Positions 7,212 to 14,899 of a stretch of 46,449 nucleotides of DNA are shown here, piece by piece. The stretch is from Akkermansia muciniphila. Lineage in GTDB: Bacteria; Verrucomicrobiota; Verrucomicrobiia; Verrucomicrobiales; V1-33. The DNA is taken from NCBI GenBank assembly GCA_943333275.1, contig CALQSQ010000041.1, positions 1-46,449 on the forward strand, given 5' to 3'. Made by a program: the position numbers and the translations under genes. The stretch's first letter is position 1, and each line of letters opens with the position of its first letter. Under the pieces are notes generated by a model that searched no databases, was not told the DNA's origin, and worked only from the letters and a program-made list of their open reading frames with translations.

Positions 7212-9512
7212 ATGAAGAGACCCTCCCCCCGATTCGCGACGCTGCTCTCCAGCGCCTGTTCCATCCTGTTGACCGGCTGCCTCCACGCAGATCCGGTCAA
7301 GGCTGCAGACAAGGATACTGACTACGGCCAGGTGGCCGCCTGGGTCACCCACCTGCTTCAGGAACAGCATTACTCCAAGCATGATTTCGACGATGCCATG
7401 TCCCGCAAGGCCCTGAAGGGCTACCTGGAATATCTCGATTACGACAAAATGTATTTTCTGAAGGGGGAAATCGACACCTTCACCGCCAAGTATGGCGACA
7501 AACTGGATGATTTCATTTTTTCGGATGATCTGACACCGGCCAACGAGATTTATTCACTCCATGCCAAGCATGTGAAGGCCCGTTTTGAAAAAGTGAAGGC
7601 CTTTATTGAGAGCGGCACCGCTGATTTTTCCGGTCAGGGCACCACCCCCATCAACCGCAAGGAGGCCTCCTATTGCAACACCGTGGAGGAACTGGATACC
7701 CTGTGGAAATCACGCATCACCAACGAATTGCTCTCAGAGCGCCTGCGCCTTAAACTCGCCGAGGAAAAGAAAAAGGAAAAATCCGCGGCCGCCCCTGATG
7801 CTGAGGCCAGCAAAGCCAATGAAGCCAAGTCGGGCGAAGCCAAAAAGAATCCGAAACCACCGGATACTCCGGAGGTGAAGATTCTCAAACGGTACAAGCG
7901 TTTCCTCGACACGATGAATGAGAACGACGAGGAGGACGTTGCGAATTTCTTCCTCTCCGCACTCAGCCAGGCCTATGACCCGCACTCGGAATATTTCAGC
8001 GCTCCCGAGAAGGACAATTTTGACATTGAAATGAACAAGCGCCTGCAGGGAATTGGTGCGGTGCTCTCCATGAAGGATGGTGCGGCGGAGATCGAGCGTC
8101 TCGTGGCCGGTGCTCCAGCCCATCTCAGCGGCCAGCTCAAGGTGCATGACCGCATTGTCGGAGTCGCCCAGGGCGTGGACGGGGAGATGGAGGATGTGGA
8201 GGGGATGAAATTGAATTCAGTGGTCGAAAAAGTTCGTGGCGACGAGGGCAGCACCGTGCGCCTCAAGGTGGTTCCGGCGGATGACCCCACGCTCTTCAAG
8301 GAAGTGACCCTGAAACGCGCCAAGGTCGAACTCAAGGAGAGCCTGGCCAAGGCAGACCTCATCGAGACGAAGGACTCGAAGGGTGAGGCGAGTCGCGTGG
8401 GATGGATCACCATTGATTCCTTCTACGCCGACATGGAGCACCACACCGTCAGCCTGACCAAGGATGTGAAAAAACTCCTGCAACGCCTGATGAAGGAAAA
8501 CATCGGCGGGCTCGTGATTGACCTCCGCGGCAATGGGGGTGGTTCCCTTGATGAAGCCATTTCCCTCACCGGTCTGTTCATCAAGAAAGGCCCGGTAGTG
8601 CAGCAAAAGAGCTGGAACGGTGCCGTGGACGGACGCTACTCCAAGCCGAGCGAACCCCTCTACACCGGCCCGCTCTGCGTTCTGACCGACCGCACCAGCG
8701 CCTCCGCGAGCGAAATTTTCGCCGCCGCACTTCAGGACCACGGCAGGGCCGTGGTTGTTGGGGACAAGGCCACGTTTGGCAAGGGGACCGTGCAGACCAT
8801 TCTCGATGTGAGCCGTTACATGCCCAGCATCAGCCGCTCCACCCGCGCCGGCAGCCTCAAGGTGACGATCCAAAAATTCTACCGCATCGCCGGTGGTTCC
8901 ACCCAGTTGAAGGGCGTCATTCCCGACATTATTTTGCCAAGCCGCTATGATGCCCTGGAGATTGGCGAGGAGGCGCTCAAGGAGCCGCTGCCCTATGACA
9001 CCATTCGCAAGATGGACTATGATCTGGCCGAGACGGCACCACTCCCGAACGACAATCTGCGCAACAAGACCATGGAGCGGATCAAATCCAACAAGGAATT
9101 CCAATACGTCGACGAAGACGTGACCCGTCTGAAGGAGCAAATTGCCAAAAACACCCTCAGCCTCAATGAACAGGCCCGGTTGGACGAAATCCACGCCAAC
9201 AAGCAGCGCGCCAAGGAGCGCTCCGCTGAACGCAAACAACGCAACCTTGCAGCTAGTAAGGAGGGGGACCCGATCACGGTGTACCGTCTGAATCTTGAAA
9301 ATGCCGATGCCGAGGGCCTGACCACCCTGGAAAAAGCCAAAGCCGACGAGAAGGGTGGCATCCTCAACGGCGACGAGGATGACGATGACGCCTCCGATGA
9401 CAAGGATGATTTCCCGCACGACATTGAACCCGTGAAGGCTGAAACCCTCAACATCGTCAAGGATCTCATCGAACTGAACCGACTCGCCCGCACGGCGAAG
9501 ATCGACAAGTAA
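7212..9512 (+). CDS. prc: Tail-specific C-terminal processing protease, lipoprotein form
   Basis: S41A peptidase that degrades or trims envelope proteins from their C-termini. 766 residues from the ATG at 7212, chosen because it begins a lipoprotein signal with lipobox L20-T21-G22-C23; in-frame TTG at 7194 is the alternative. Order: N-terminal helical Prc/TSP domain, a charged Ala/Lys/Glu-rich insertion (about residues 190-215), a PDZ domain (from IGAVLSMKDGAAEIERLVAG), then the catalytic core. Alignment by eye to E. coli Prc gives Ser498 (middle Ser of SASASE), Asp509 and Lys524 (FGKG). The C-terminal DUF3340-like region is rich in Asp/Glu. E. coli Prc is a soluble periplasmic protein, so the lipobox is unusual. 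Confidence 0.92.
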   Translation: MKRPSPRFATLLSSACSILLTGCLHADPVKAADKDTDYGQVAAWVTHLLQEQHYSKHDFDDAMSRKALKGYLEYLDYDKMYFLKGEIDTFTAKYGDKLDDFIFSDDLTPANEIYSLHAKHVKARFEKVKAFIESGTADFSGQGTTPINRKEASYCNTVEELDTLWKSRITNELLSERLRLKLAEEKKKEKSAAAPDAEASKANEAKSGEAKKNPKPPDTPEVKILKRYKRFLDTMNENDEEDVANFFLSALSQAYDPHSEYFSAPEKDNFDIEMNKRLQGIGAVLSMKDGAAEIERLVAGAPAHLSGQLKVHDRIVGVAQGVDGEMEDVEGMKLNSVVEKVRGDEGSTVRLKVVPADDPTLFKEVTLKRAKVELKESLAKADLIETKDSKGEASRVGWITIDSFYADMEHHTVSLTKDVKKLLQRLMKENIGGLVIDLRGNGGGSLDEAISLTGLFIKKGPVVQQKSWNGAVDGRYSKPSEPLYTGPLCVLTDRTSASASEIFAAALQDHGRAVVVGDKATFGKGTVQTILDVSRYMPSISRSTRAGSLKVTIQKFYRIAGGSTQLKGVIPDIILPSRYDALEIGEEALKEPLPYDTIRKMDYDLAETAPLPNDNLRNKTMERIKSNKEFQYVDEDVTRLKEQIAKNTLSLNEQARLDEIHANKQRAKERSAERKQRNLAASKEGDPITVYRLNLENADAEGLTTLEKAKADEKGGILNGDEDDDDASDDKDDFPHDIEPVKAETLNIVKDLIELNRLARTAKIDK

Positions 9513-9529
9513 TTGAACGTCCCCAAACA

Positions 9530-9546
9530 CATTCCCTGAGGGAATG
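9530..9546. terminator. Hairpin between convergent prc and mcsB
   Basis: CATTCCC-TGA-GGGAATG, a perfect 7-bp stem with a 3-base loop, 17 bases after the prc stop and 26 bases before the mcsB stop. A second GC-rich inverted pair (GCCGC/GCGGC) follows. There is no clear T-run on either side, so termination is plausible but unproven. Confidence 0.4.
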
Positions 9547-9571
9547 GCCGCAGCCGTGAGCGGCGGCGACC

Positions 9572-10642
9572 CTAGAGCAGTCTCGGCTCGGGCAGCTGCT
9601 GGAGTTTCTCACGCAGCATCTGGGCACGCATGACATCGCGCTCGGGAGCGGTCAGCTTTTTCTGTGAGGCGATCTGTAAATGGGCCGGCTGGATTTCCAC
9701 CAAAACGGTGTCCAGGAGTTTGCCCAGTTCCACTGGCAGCAAGCCGGTGTCCGAGCCCATGCGGAGCATGCTGAGATGATTGAAGGCCTCCTTGCTTTCG
9801 AGAATGTGAGCGTGGCGCAAAATGGCATAAGCGCGACCCAGGTGGTCGTTGATGCGGTTGGGGTCGTCCTGGAGGAGCTTGGCACGCGCGTTGCGCTCGT
9901 GGTTGATAATTTGCTCAATGACCTTTTCGAGCCGGGCGATGATATCGAGCTCATTTTCACCCAGCGTGTGCTGGTTGGAAATTTGGAAGAGGTTGGCAAG
10001 CGCCTCGGTGCCTTCACCATAAAGTCCACGAACAGCGAGGCCGATTTTCTGCACTGCGGAGATGACCTGATTCATGCTGTCGCTGAGCACGAGGGCTGGC
10101 AGGTGCAGCATGGCGGAGGCGCGCATGCCGGTTCCGAGATTCGTGGGGCAGGCGGTGAGGAATCCCAGCTGGGCGTCGAAGGCGTAGGTGACACGGGTGG
10201 AGAGTTCCGTGTCCAGCCGATCCAGCACGGCAAAAGCCTGGGTGAGGTCCAATCCGCTCCGGATGCTCTGGATGCGCAGGTGGTCCTCCTCATTGACCAT
10301 GATGGAGATCGATTGCTCCGGATTGATGATGGCGGCGCTCCCGGCGCTTTTGGCGGCCTGTTCACGGCTGATGAGGTGCTTTTCGACGAGCACCTGTTTC
10401 TTGATCTGGTCCAGATCCCCCATGTCTTCAATGAAGGCATCCTGGAACTCAGGCAGGGAGTTTAAATGCGGCAGAAGTTTGGCGAGCACCTCGAAGCGCC
10501 CTTCCTTTTTGGCCCAGCCGGGGAACAATTCACCCTCCAGGTTGCGCGCCAGGCGGATGCGACTGGTGATGACAATGTCGCGATGCGGACCGGAGGTCTG
10601 CATCCACTCGGGGGTGCGACGAAGGAGGGCGTTGAACTTCAT
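9572..10642 (-). CDS. mcsB: Protein-arginine kinase McsB
   Basis: Phosphagen-kinase-family enzyme that phosphorylates arginine side chains in proteins; in Firmicutes the mark targets proteins to ClpCP and inactivates the CtsR repressor. 356 residues. Visible family blocks: SSRIRLARNL-like VITSRIRLARN (about 25-35), NEEDHLRI, the active-site loop CPTNLGTGMRAS, LPALVLSDSMNQV, and VRGLYGEG. The C-terminal ERDVMRAQMLRE retains the Arg-Asp pair that forms the phospho-arginine sensing pocket in Bacillus McsB. It lacks the N-terminal domain of animal arginine kinases, as McsB does. It lies 6 bases after mcsA. No ctsR or clpC is adjacent. Confidence 0.93.
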   Translation of the reverse strand: MKFNALLRRTPEWMQTSGPHRDIVITSRIRLARNLEGELFPGWAKKEGRFEVLAKLLPHLNSLPEFQDAFIEDMGDLDQIKKQVLVEKHLISREQAAKSAGSAAIINPEQSISIMVNEEDHLRIQSIRSGLDLTQAFAVLDRLDTELSTRVTYAFDAQLGFLTACPTNLGTGMRASAMLHLPALVLSDSMNQVISAVQKIGLAVRGLYGEGTEALANLFQISNQHTLGENELDIIARLEKVIEQIINHERNARAKLLQDDPNRINDHLGRAYAILRHAHILESKEAFNHLSMLRMGSDTGLLPVELGKLLDTVLVEIQPAHLQIASQKKLTAPERDVMRAQMLREKLQQLPEPRLL

Positions 10643-10648
10643 GGGGGA

Positions 10649-11230
10649 CTAGGACGATTCCTCCCGTTTGATTTCATCCCGGAGGCGCGCGGCCTCTTCA
10701 TATTGCTCGCCATCCACGGCGAGCTGCAGTGATAGTTGCAAATCATGGAGGCGATTTACCGGTGGGTCAGGTGCAGGTGCGGCGACAGCCGGTGCGGGGG
10801 GCTCCCATTTGGCCGGGGTTTTACCCGTGTGCTGGACGCCCTTGTGCATGGCCTTGAGCAGGTGATTGATACTCTCGCGGAAGGTCTGGTAGCACATGCT
10901 GCAACCCAGGCGGCCGGATTTGCGGAAAATGCTCTGGGAGAGTTTGCAGGCGGGACAGATGCGTTCGCGGGCGACTTCAGAGGTGTCCGTGGTGCCCAGT
11001 CCCCAGAGCATTTCCGCGAGAGCGAATCCCGTGGGATCTGTCACGCCCTTGGCTTTGGAGCACGCCTCGCACAAGTTCACCTTTTGTAACTCGCCCTTGA
11101 GAATTTGGGTGAGAAACACGGTGGCGGGATTTTGCTGGCAGACATCGCACTGCATGGATGGGGAGGGATGGCGGAAAGGAGTGTCCGGGGGAATGTAACG
11201 CATCTGCTGCGGTTTTAGATCAACCGGCAT
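10649..11230 (-). CDS. mcsA: McsA, zinc-finger/UVR activator of McsB
   Basis: Small adaptor that binds and activates McsB. Four CxxC motifs are present: CDVC and CEAC flanking a short hairpin, then CPAC and CSMC. These are followed by a Pro/Ala-rich linker and a C-terminal UVR motif (DLQLSLQLAVDGEQYEEAARLRDEI). The start is ambiguous. ATG at 11230 has GGGAAG seven bases upstream and adds 25 residues; ATG at 11155 starts right at MQCDVC, as in most McsA proteins. It is transcribed with mcsB and divergent from the dcw promoter. Confidence 0.9.
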   Translation of the reverse strand: MPVDLKPQQMRYIPPDTPFRHPSPSMQCDVCQQNPATVFLTQILKGELQKVNLCEACSKAKGVTDPTGFALAEMLWGLGTTDTSEVARERICPACKLSQSIFRKSGRLGCSMCYQTFRESINHLLKAMHKGVQHTGKTPAKWEPPAPAVAAPAPDPPVNRLHDLQLSLQLAVDGEQYEEAARLRDEIKREESS

Positions 11231-11354
11231 TTGCATTCTTCCCAATTCTCACCGGGGTTGCTCAAACTGTCATCCCGAAAGTTGCATTTTGTAAATACCT
11301 GGAAAGAATTTTAAGAAAGGTAAACAATTTTCAGACCTTGATCTCTAAAGATGC

Positions 11355-11384
11355 TTGACCAATCAGGGGTTTCCTCGTTATAGT
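11355..11384 (+). promoter_or_regulatory. Sigma-70 promoter of the dcw operon
   Basis: TTGACC at 11355-11360, an 18-base spacer, and TATAGT at 11379-11384. It is the best promoter match noticed in the window and sits upstream of rsmH in an AT-rich gap. Transcription would start near 11391. A GTG at 11383 in the rsmH frame lies inside the -10 box, so it cannot be the translation start. Confidence 0.65.
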
Positions 11385-11390
11385 GCATCA

Positions 11391-11655
11391 GGCCATTCTG
11401 ATAATATTAGTGGTTCCGCCCTGTTTCGCTAAAATTTTAAAATCCATGACACCTCGCAATCAGCGGTCAGGCTTGCGTCATAGGCTCATCCTTCGAGCCT
11501 GGCGATGGATGCAATCGTTGCGTTACGCGCATCTGGCATTGCGACCGCAGTCGGTGATGCCCGAGGCTGCGGCGGGACGCCCCCTGGCTGGCTGGAGGCT
11601 GGATCAAAGCGGCGGGAGCGATGGTGGCGGAGCCTCTGCAGGGGAGCGCGGTCGT
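11391..11655 (+). other. Long leader of the dcw operon, open in the rsmH frame
   Basis: If RsmH starts at GTG 11656, the mRNA has a leader of about 265 bases. The rsmH frame has no stop here, so a 70-residue N-terminal extension from ATG 11446 is the alternative; it would be Arg- and Gly-rich, with no recognised domain. A two-part hairpin at 11473-11514 favours a structured leader. No mraZ gene is present in this position, unlike many dcw operons. Confidence 0.5.
11473..11514 (+). promoter_or_regulatory. Leader hairpin upstream of rsmH
   Basis: Inner stem AGGCTC (11482-11487) with GAGCCT (11495-11500) around a 7-base loop. An outer stem follows: TTGCGTCAT (11473-11481) pairs with ATGGATGCAA (11505-11514) with one bulge and one G-U pair, separated by an internal GGCG. 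There is no T-run, so it is not a terminator. A protein-binding leader element or an accidental fold are both possible. Confidence 0.4.
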
Positions 11656-12606
11656 GTGGGAGAAACCTATCACCGCCCGATCATGGGTGAGGAAGTGGTG
11701 CATTTTTTAAAGCCACAGCCGGGAAAATTGATTCTGGATGGCACGCTGGGGGGAGGCGGGCATACGGAGATGTTTTTGAAAAATGGGGCTCAAGTGCTGG
11801 CAACGGATCGCGATCCCGCAGCCTTGGCACGGGCACGGGAACGGTTGGAGGACGTCTATGGAGAGCAATTTTCGGCACTCCACGCCAACTTTGCGGACTT
11901 CCCAGCCGTCATGGAAGCTGCCGGAGTGGTGCGGGGATTGGATGGCATCTTTCTGGACCTCGGGGTGAGTTCCCGGCAGTTGGAAAATCCCGCGCGGGGA
12001 TTTTCCTTTCAACGGGAAGGTCGTTTGGATATGCGTTTCGATCCCGATGCGGATGTCAGTGCGGAGGACATCGTGAATACCTGGTCCGAGGAGGATCTGC
12101 GGCGGTTGCTGCATGTTTATGGCGATGAACCTGCCGCCAAACGCATCGCTCATGCCATCGTGGTCAGACGTGCTTCGCGTGCGATTTTGATGACGACGGA
12201 TCTCGCAGGAATTGTGGCCTCGGTGGTGCCGCAGCGCGGACGCACGCATCCGGCCACCAGAACCTTTCAAGCCCTCAGGCTGGAGGTGAATCAGGAATTG
12301 CCAAGCCTCGAGCGGGCCTTGCAGGCAGTGCCGCGGTGGTTGAACCCGGGCGGCAGGCTCGTCGTTCTGACCTTTCACAGTCTTGAGGACCGGATCGTCA
12401 AACATTTCCTGCGTGATCACAGCGCGGCAACCCTGGATCGCCCCGAATGGTCCGGGCCACGGCCTAATCCCCGGCATTGTTTCCAGCTGATCGTTCGCAA
12501 AGCCCTCGTGGCCAGTGAAGCGGAAACAGCCGCCAACCCCCGCGCCAGATCCTGCAAATTGCGGGTGGCGGAGCGTAATTCCAACGTGCTGCACTCATCC
12601 ACTTGA
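11656..12606 (+). CDS. rsmH: 16S rRNA m4C1402 methyltransferase RsmH (MraW)
   Basis: SAM-dependent methyltransferase that modifies N4 of C1402 in 16S rRNA, classically the first or second dcw gene. From GTG 11656, with GGGGAG nine bases upstream, the product is 316 residues, close to E. coli RsmH (313). It begins GETYHRPIMGEEVVHFL, matching the family N-terminus (H-x-PVL-x-E). The SAM motif is DGTLGGGGHTEMFL. Other family blocks are DLGVSSRQLENPARGFSF, DMRFD, TFQALRLEVNQEL and LTFHSLEDRIVKHF. The frame stays open upstream to 11383, so a longer form from ATG 11446 cannot be excluded. Confidence 0.93.
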   Translation: MGETYHRPIMGEEVVHFLKPQPGKLILDGTLGGGGHTEMFLKNGAQVLATDRDPAALARARERLEDVYGEQFSALHANFADFPAVMEAAGVVRGLDGIFLDLGVSSRQLENPARGFSFQREGRLDMRFDPDADVSAEDIVNTWSEEDLRRLLHVYGDEPAAKRIAHAIVVRRASRAILMTTDLAGIVASVVPQRGRTHPATRTFQALRLEVNQELPSLERALQAVPRWLNPGGRLVVLTFHSLEDRIVKHFLRDHSAATLDRPEWSGPRPNPRHCFQLIVRKALVASEAETAANPRARSCKLRVAERNSNVLHSST

Positions 12607-12619
12607 AACCATTCCATCG

Positions 12620-12958
12620 ATGAGACCTCTGAACATTCCTGAAGTCCCCGGCCTGCGCCCCACGCTGGTGCTGAACATCATTCTCATCACGATCATTCTC
12701 TGCGTCTTCGGTGGAGCGCACACTTGGCTGGGCATGCAGCAACAGCAAAAGGACCGGGAAATCTCCAAAATGCAGGACCGCATCCAGCAATTGAACAATG
12801 AGATCCGCCGATTGGAAGTGGATGTGAACCACAGTCTTTCAAACGGCACCCTCTTCAGTCAGATGGAGTCACTGGGAGTAAAGCTGCAACTCATCAAGCC
12901 GGAGGAGATCATCAGCCTGGGGCCGATGGCCGAGAACACGCCCGCAACAAAAAATTAA
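12620..12958 (+). CDS. ftsL: FtsL-like division protein
   Basis: 112-residue bitopic protein between rsmH and ftsI, exactly where ftsL lies in dcw operons. One membrane segment (about residues 14-33, LVLNIILITIILCVFGGAHTW) is followed by a heptad-rich coiled coil (QQQQKDREISKMQDRIQQLNNEIRRLEVDV) and a short tail. FtsL proteins are poorly conserved, so the call rests on position, size and topology. In the septal complex FtsL, with FtsQ and FtsB, activates FtsW-FtsI. Start ATG 12620 is 13 bases after the rsmH stop; the frame is open further upstream but the extension overlaps rsmH. Confidence 0.78.
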   Translation: MRPLNIPEVPGLRPTLVLNIILITIILCVFGGAHTWLGMQQQQKDREISKMQDRIQQLNNEIRRLEVDVNHSLSNGTLFSQMESLGVKLQLIKPEEIISLGPMAENTPATKN

Positions 12959-12960
12959 CC

Positions 12961-14874
12961 ATGCGCCGACAGAAATACACCCCTGTGGATCGCGAATGCG
13001 ACCAGGTGCTCTCCCGCCGGGCGACCGTGGCGGTATGTCTCATCATCTGCGCCTTCAGTGCGGTCTCCGTAAGAATCTTCATGCTGCAGATGCGACCCCA
13101 GGAAGGGCTCGTGCAGAAAATAGCCACGAAACGCTACCGGACCGAGGTGCTTCCTGCCGCGCTTGGGGCCATCTTTGACACCAAGGGCCGACTCCTTGCC
13201 GCGGATGAGCCGGTGCAGTCCGTGGTGTTTGACAACATTTTCCTGAACGAAAAAAAATCCAAGGGGGCGCTGGATCGCATGGCGCAGGCCCTTGCCAAGT
13301 CGGAGCAAATCCCCTGGGTGACGATCCGCCGCACCTGGTCGGAAAAGGATCTCACGGACCGCTACCTCTGGTGGCTGGCGTCCCTGGTATCCCCGGCCCT
13401 GGGGAAATCCCCCGAGGAAATCACCGCCCTCATTAAATCCCGCACCAACAGCCGCGGGGAGGCGCAGTCGTGGGATGAGGGCGAAACCATGCTCAGCAAG
13501 GAAATCAATGCCATGCAGAGCGGGCAGTTGAAAAGGCTCATCGAGGAGCATCCGCTGGGATGTCTTCGAGTAAATTCCACCTTCCGCCGCACCTACCCCA
13601 ACCAGCGCGATCTCACCTCGATTGTTGGACTCATCAATGCCAACGGTCCTGCCTGCGGAGTTGAATACGGCCGCCGGGAGCAACTCAAGGGCACTCCGGG
13701 CAGCCGCACCTATGAATTGGATAATAGCGGCAACGAGATCACCGCCTTCCACGGCGAACAAATCGATCCCAAGCAGGGGCAGAGCCTGCGGCTATCCCTG
13801 GACCTCAGCCTGCAGGAAATCGTTGAGAACTCCCTCGATGAAGAAGGGGGCGAAGCTGGTGAAATTTACGTGCCGGATCTCAAGGCCAAGCGCGTCATGG
13901 TGGTGCTGATGGATGCGCGAACCATGGCGGTCCGGGCCATGGCCTGCCGCAGTGTGGACCAGGACCCCGCCCAGAAGTTGCTCAAGAACAGCACTTTGGA
14001 GGATGTGTACGAACCCGGCTCCACGATGAAACCTTTCACTTTGGCCGCCGCGCTGGATACCGGTAAAGTGGGGCCCAACACCATCATTCCCATCAACGGT
14101 CCCAAATATGACGACGTCGATATCGAACCAATCACCGATGACGAATCCTTTGGTTCCCTGAGTGTCACGGATGTGCTGGTACACAGCAGCAACATTGGCG
14201 CCTACAAACTTGCCCGCACCGTTGGATTGAAACGTTACCAGGAATACCTGCGCAGTTTCGGTTTCGGCTCCAAACCCGGCATGGAGTGTGGTCGCGAAAG
14301 CCCGGGCATCCTGCACCGTGATTGGGACTACAACGTGCTCGCCAGAGCTTCCTTCGGTTACAACATTGCGGTTACGCCCGTGCACATGTGCGCTGCGCTC
14401 GGGGTGATTCTGAACGATGGATGGTTCAAACAACCTCATCTCGTCGAGGCCGTCCTGGACGAGCGTAATCGCATCCTGGAGGAGAACCAGGCGGTCGGGG
14501 TGCGCCGCGTGATTTCCGCAAGCGCTGCCAAGGCCACGCGGGAGGCCATGTTTAACGTGGTGGAGCGGGGCACTGGCACCAAGGCCCAGAGCCGGGATTT
14601 CTATATCGCCGGCAAAACCGGCACGGCGCGCAAAGCGGGACCCAATGGATACACCGACGGCCAGTACGTGGTTTCCTTTCTCGGCTTTGCGCCAGTAAAC
14701 AATCCCAAGCTCGTGGGAGTGGTGGTGATCGACACACCGAAAGCCAGTGCATCCTCACTCTACGGCGGCAAATTGGCCGCTCCAGTCTTCCGACGCATTA
14801 TGGAGCGAGCCCTGCGCTACTACGAAGTTCCCGCAGAGCTTGTGCAGCATACTGCCAAGCCCCGCCGTTCCTAA
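12961..14874 (+). CDS. ftsI: Penicillin-binding protein, FtsI type
   Basis: Class B PBP, the septal peptidoglycan transpeptidase. 637 residues with a short cytoplasmic Arg-rich N-terminus, one membrane anchor (about 22-42) and a dimerisation/pedestal domain. The transpeptidase motifs are Ser354 in GSTMK (SxxK), Ser409-Ser410-Asn411 (SxN), and Lys552-Thr553-Gly554 (KTGT). It starts 2 bases after the FtsL-like gene. Near residues 80-220 there is a longer-than-usual charged region (EKKSKGALDRM, ARTNSRGEAQSWDEGE-like). No PASTA repeats are seen. Its partner FtsW is encoded in the same operon. Confidence 0.93.
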   Translation: MRRQKYTPVDRECDQVLSRRATVAVCLIICAFSAVSVRIFMLQMRPQEGLVQKIATKRYRTEVLPAALGAIFDTKGRLLAADEPVQSVVFDNIFLNEKKSKGALDRMAQALAKSEQIPWVTIRRTWSEKDLTDRYLWWLASLVSPALGKSPEEITALIKSRTNSRGEAQSWDEGETMLSKEINAMQSGQLKRLIEEHPLGCLRVNSTFRRTYPNQRDLTSIVGLINANGPACGVEYGRREQLKGTPGSRTYELDNSGNEITAFHGEQIDPKQGQSLRLSLDLSLQEIVENSLDEEGGEAGEIYVPDLKAKRVMVVLMDARTMAVRAMACRSVDQDPAQKLLKNSTLEDVYEPGSTMKPFTLAAALDTGKVGPNTIIPINGPKYDDVDIEPITDDESFGSLSVTDVLVHSSNIGAYKLARTVGLKRYQEYLRSFGFGSKPGMECGRESPGILHRDWDYNVLARASFGYNIAVTPVHMCAALGVILNDGWFKQPHLVEAVLDERNRILEENQAVGVRRVISASAAKATREAMFNVVERGTGTKAQSRDFYIAGKTGTARKAGPNGYTDGQYVVSFLGFAPVNNPKLVGVVVIDTPKASASSLYGGKLAAPVFRRIMERALRYYEVPAELVQHTAKPRRS

Positions 14875-14899
14875 ATTACCCCCGCCCGCCAAATCCTAC

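Noticed and set aside
7177-7215. 12-codon leader peptide overlapping the prc start
   Set aside because: ATG and TGA are present with an ATGA overlap but there is no ribosome site or regulatory codon pattern; probably chance.
8217-9530. 437-codon open frame opposite prc
   Set aside because: Antisense to the catalytic part of Prc. Product is Gly/Val/Leu-rich with no domain; GC-rich third codon positions make such frames common.
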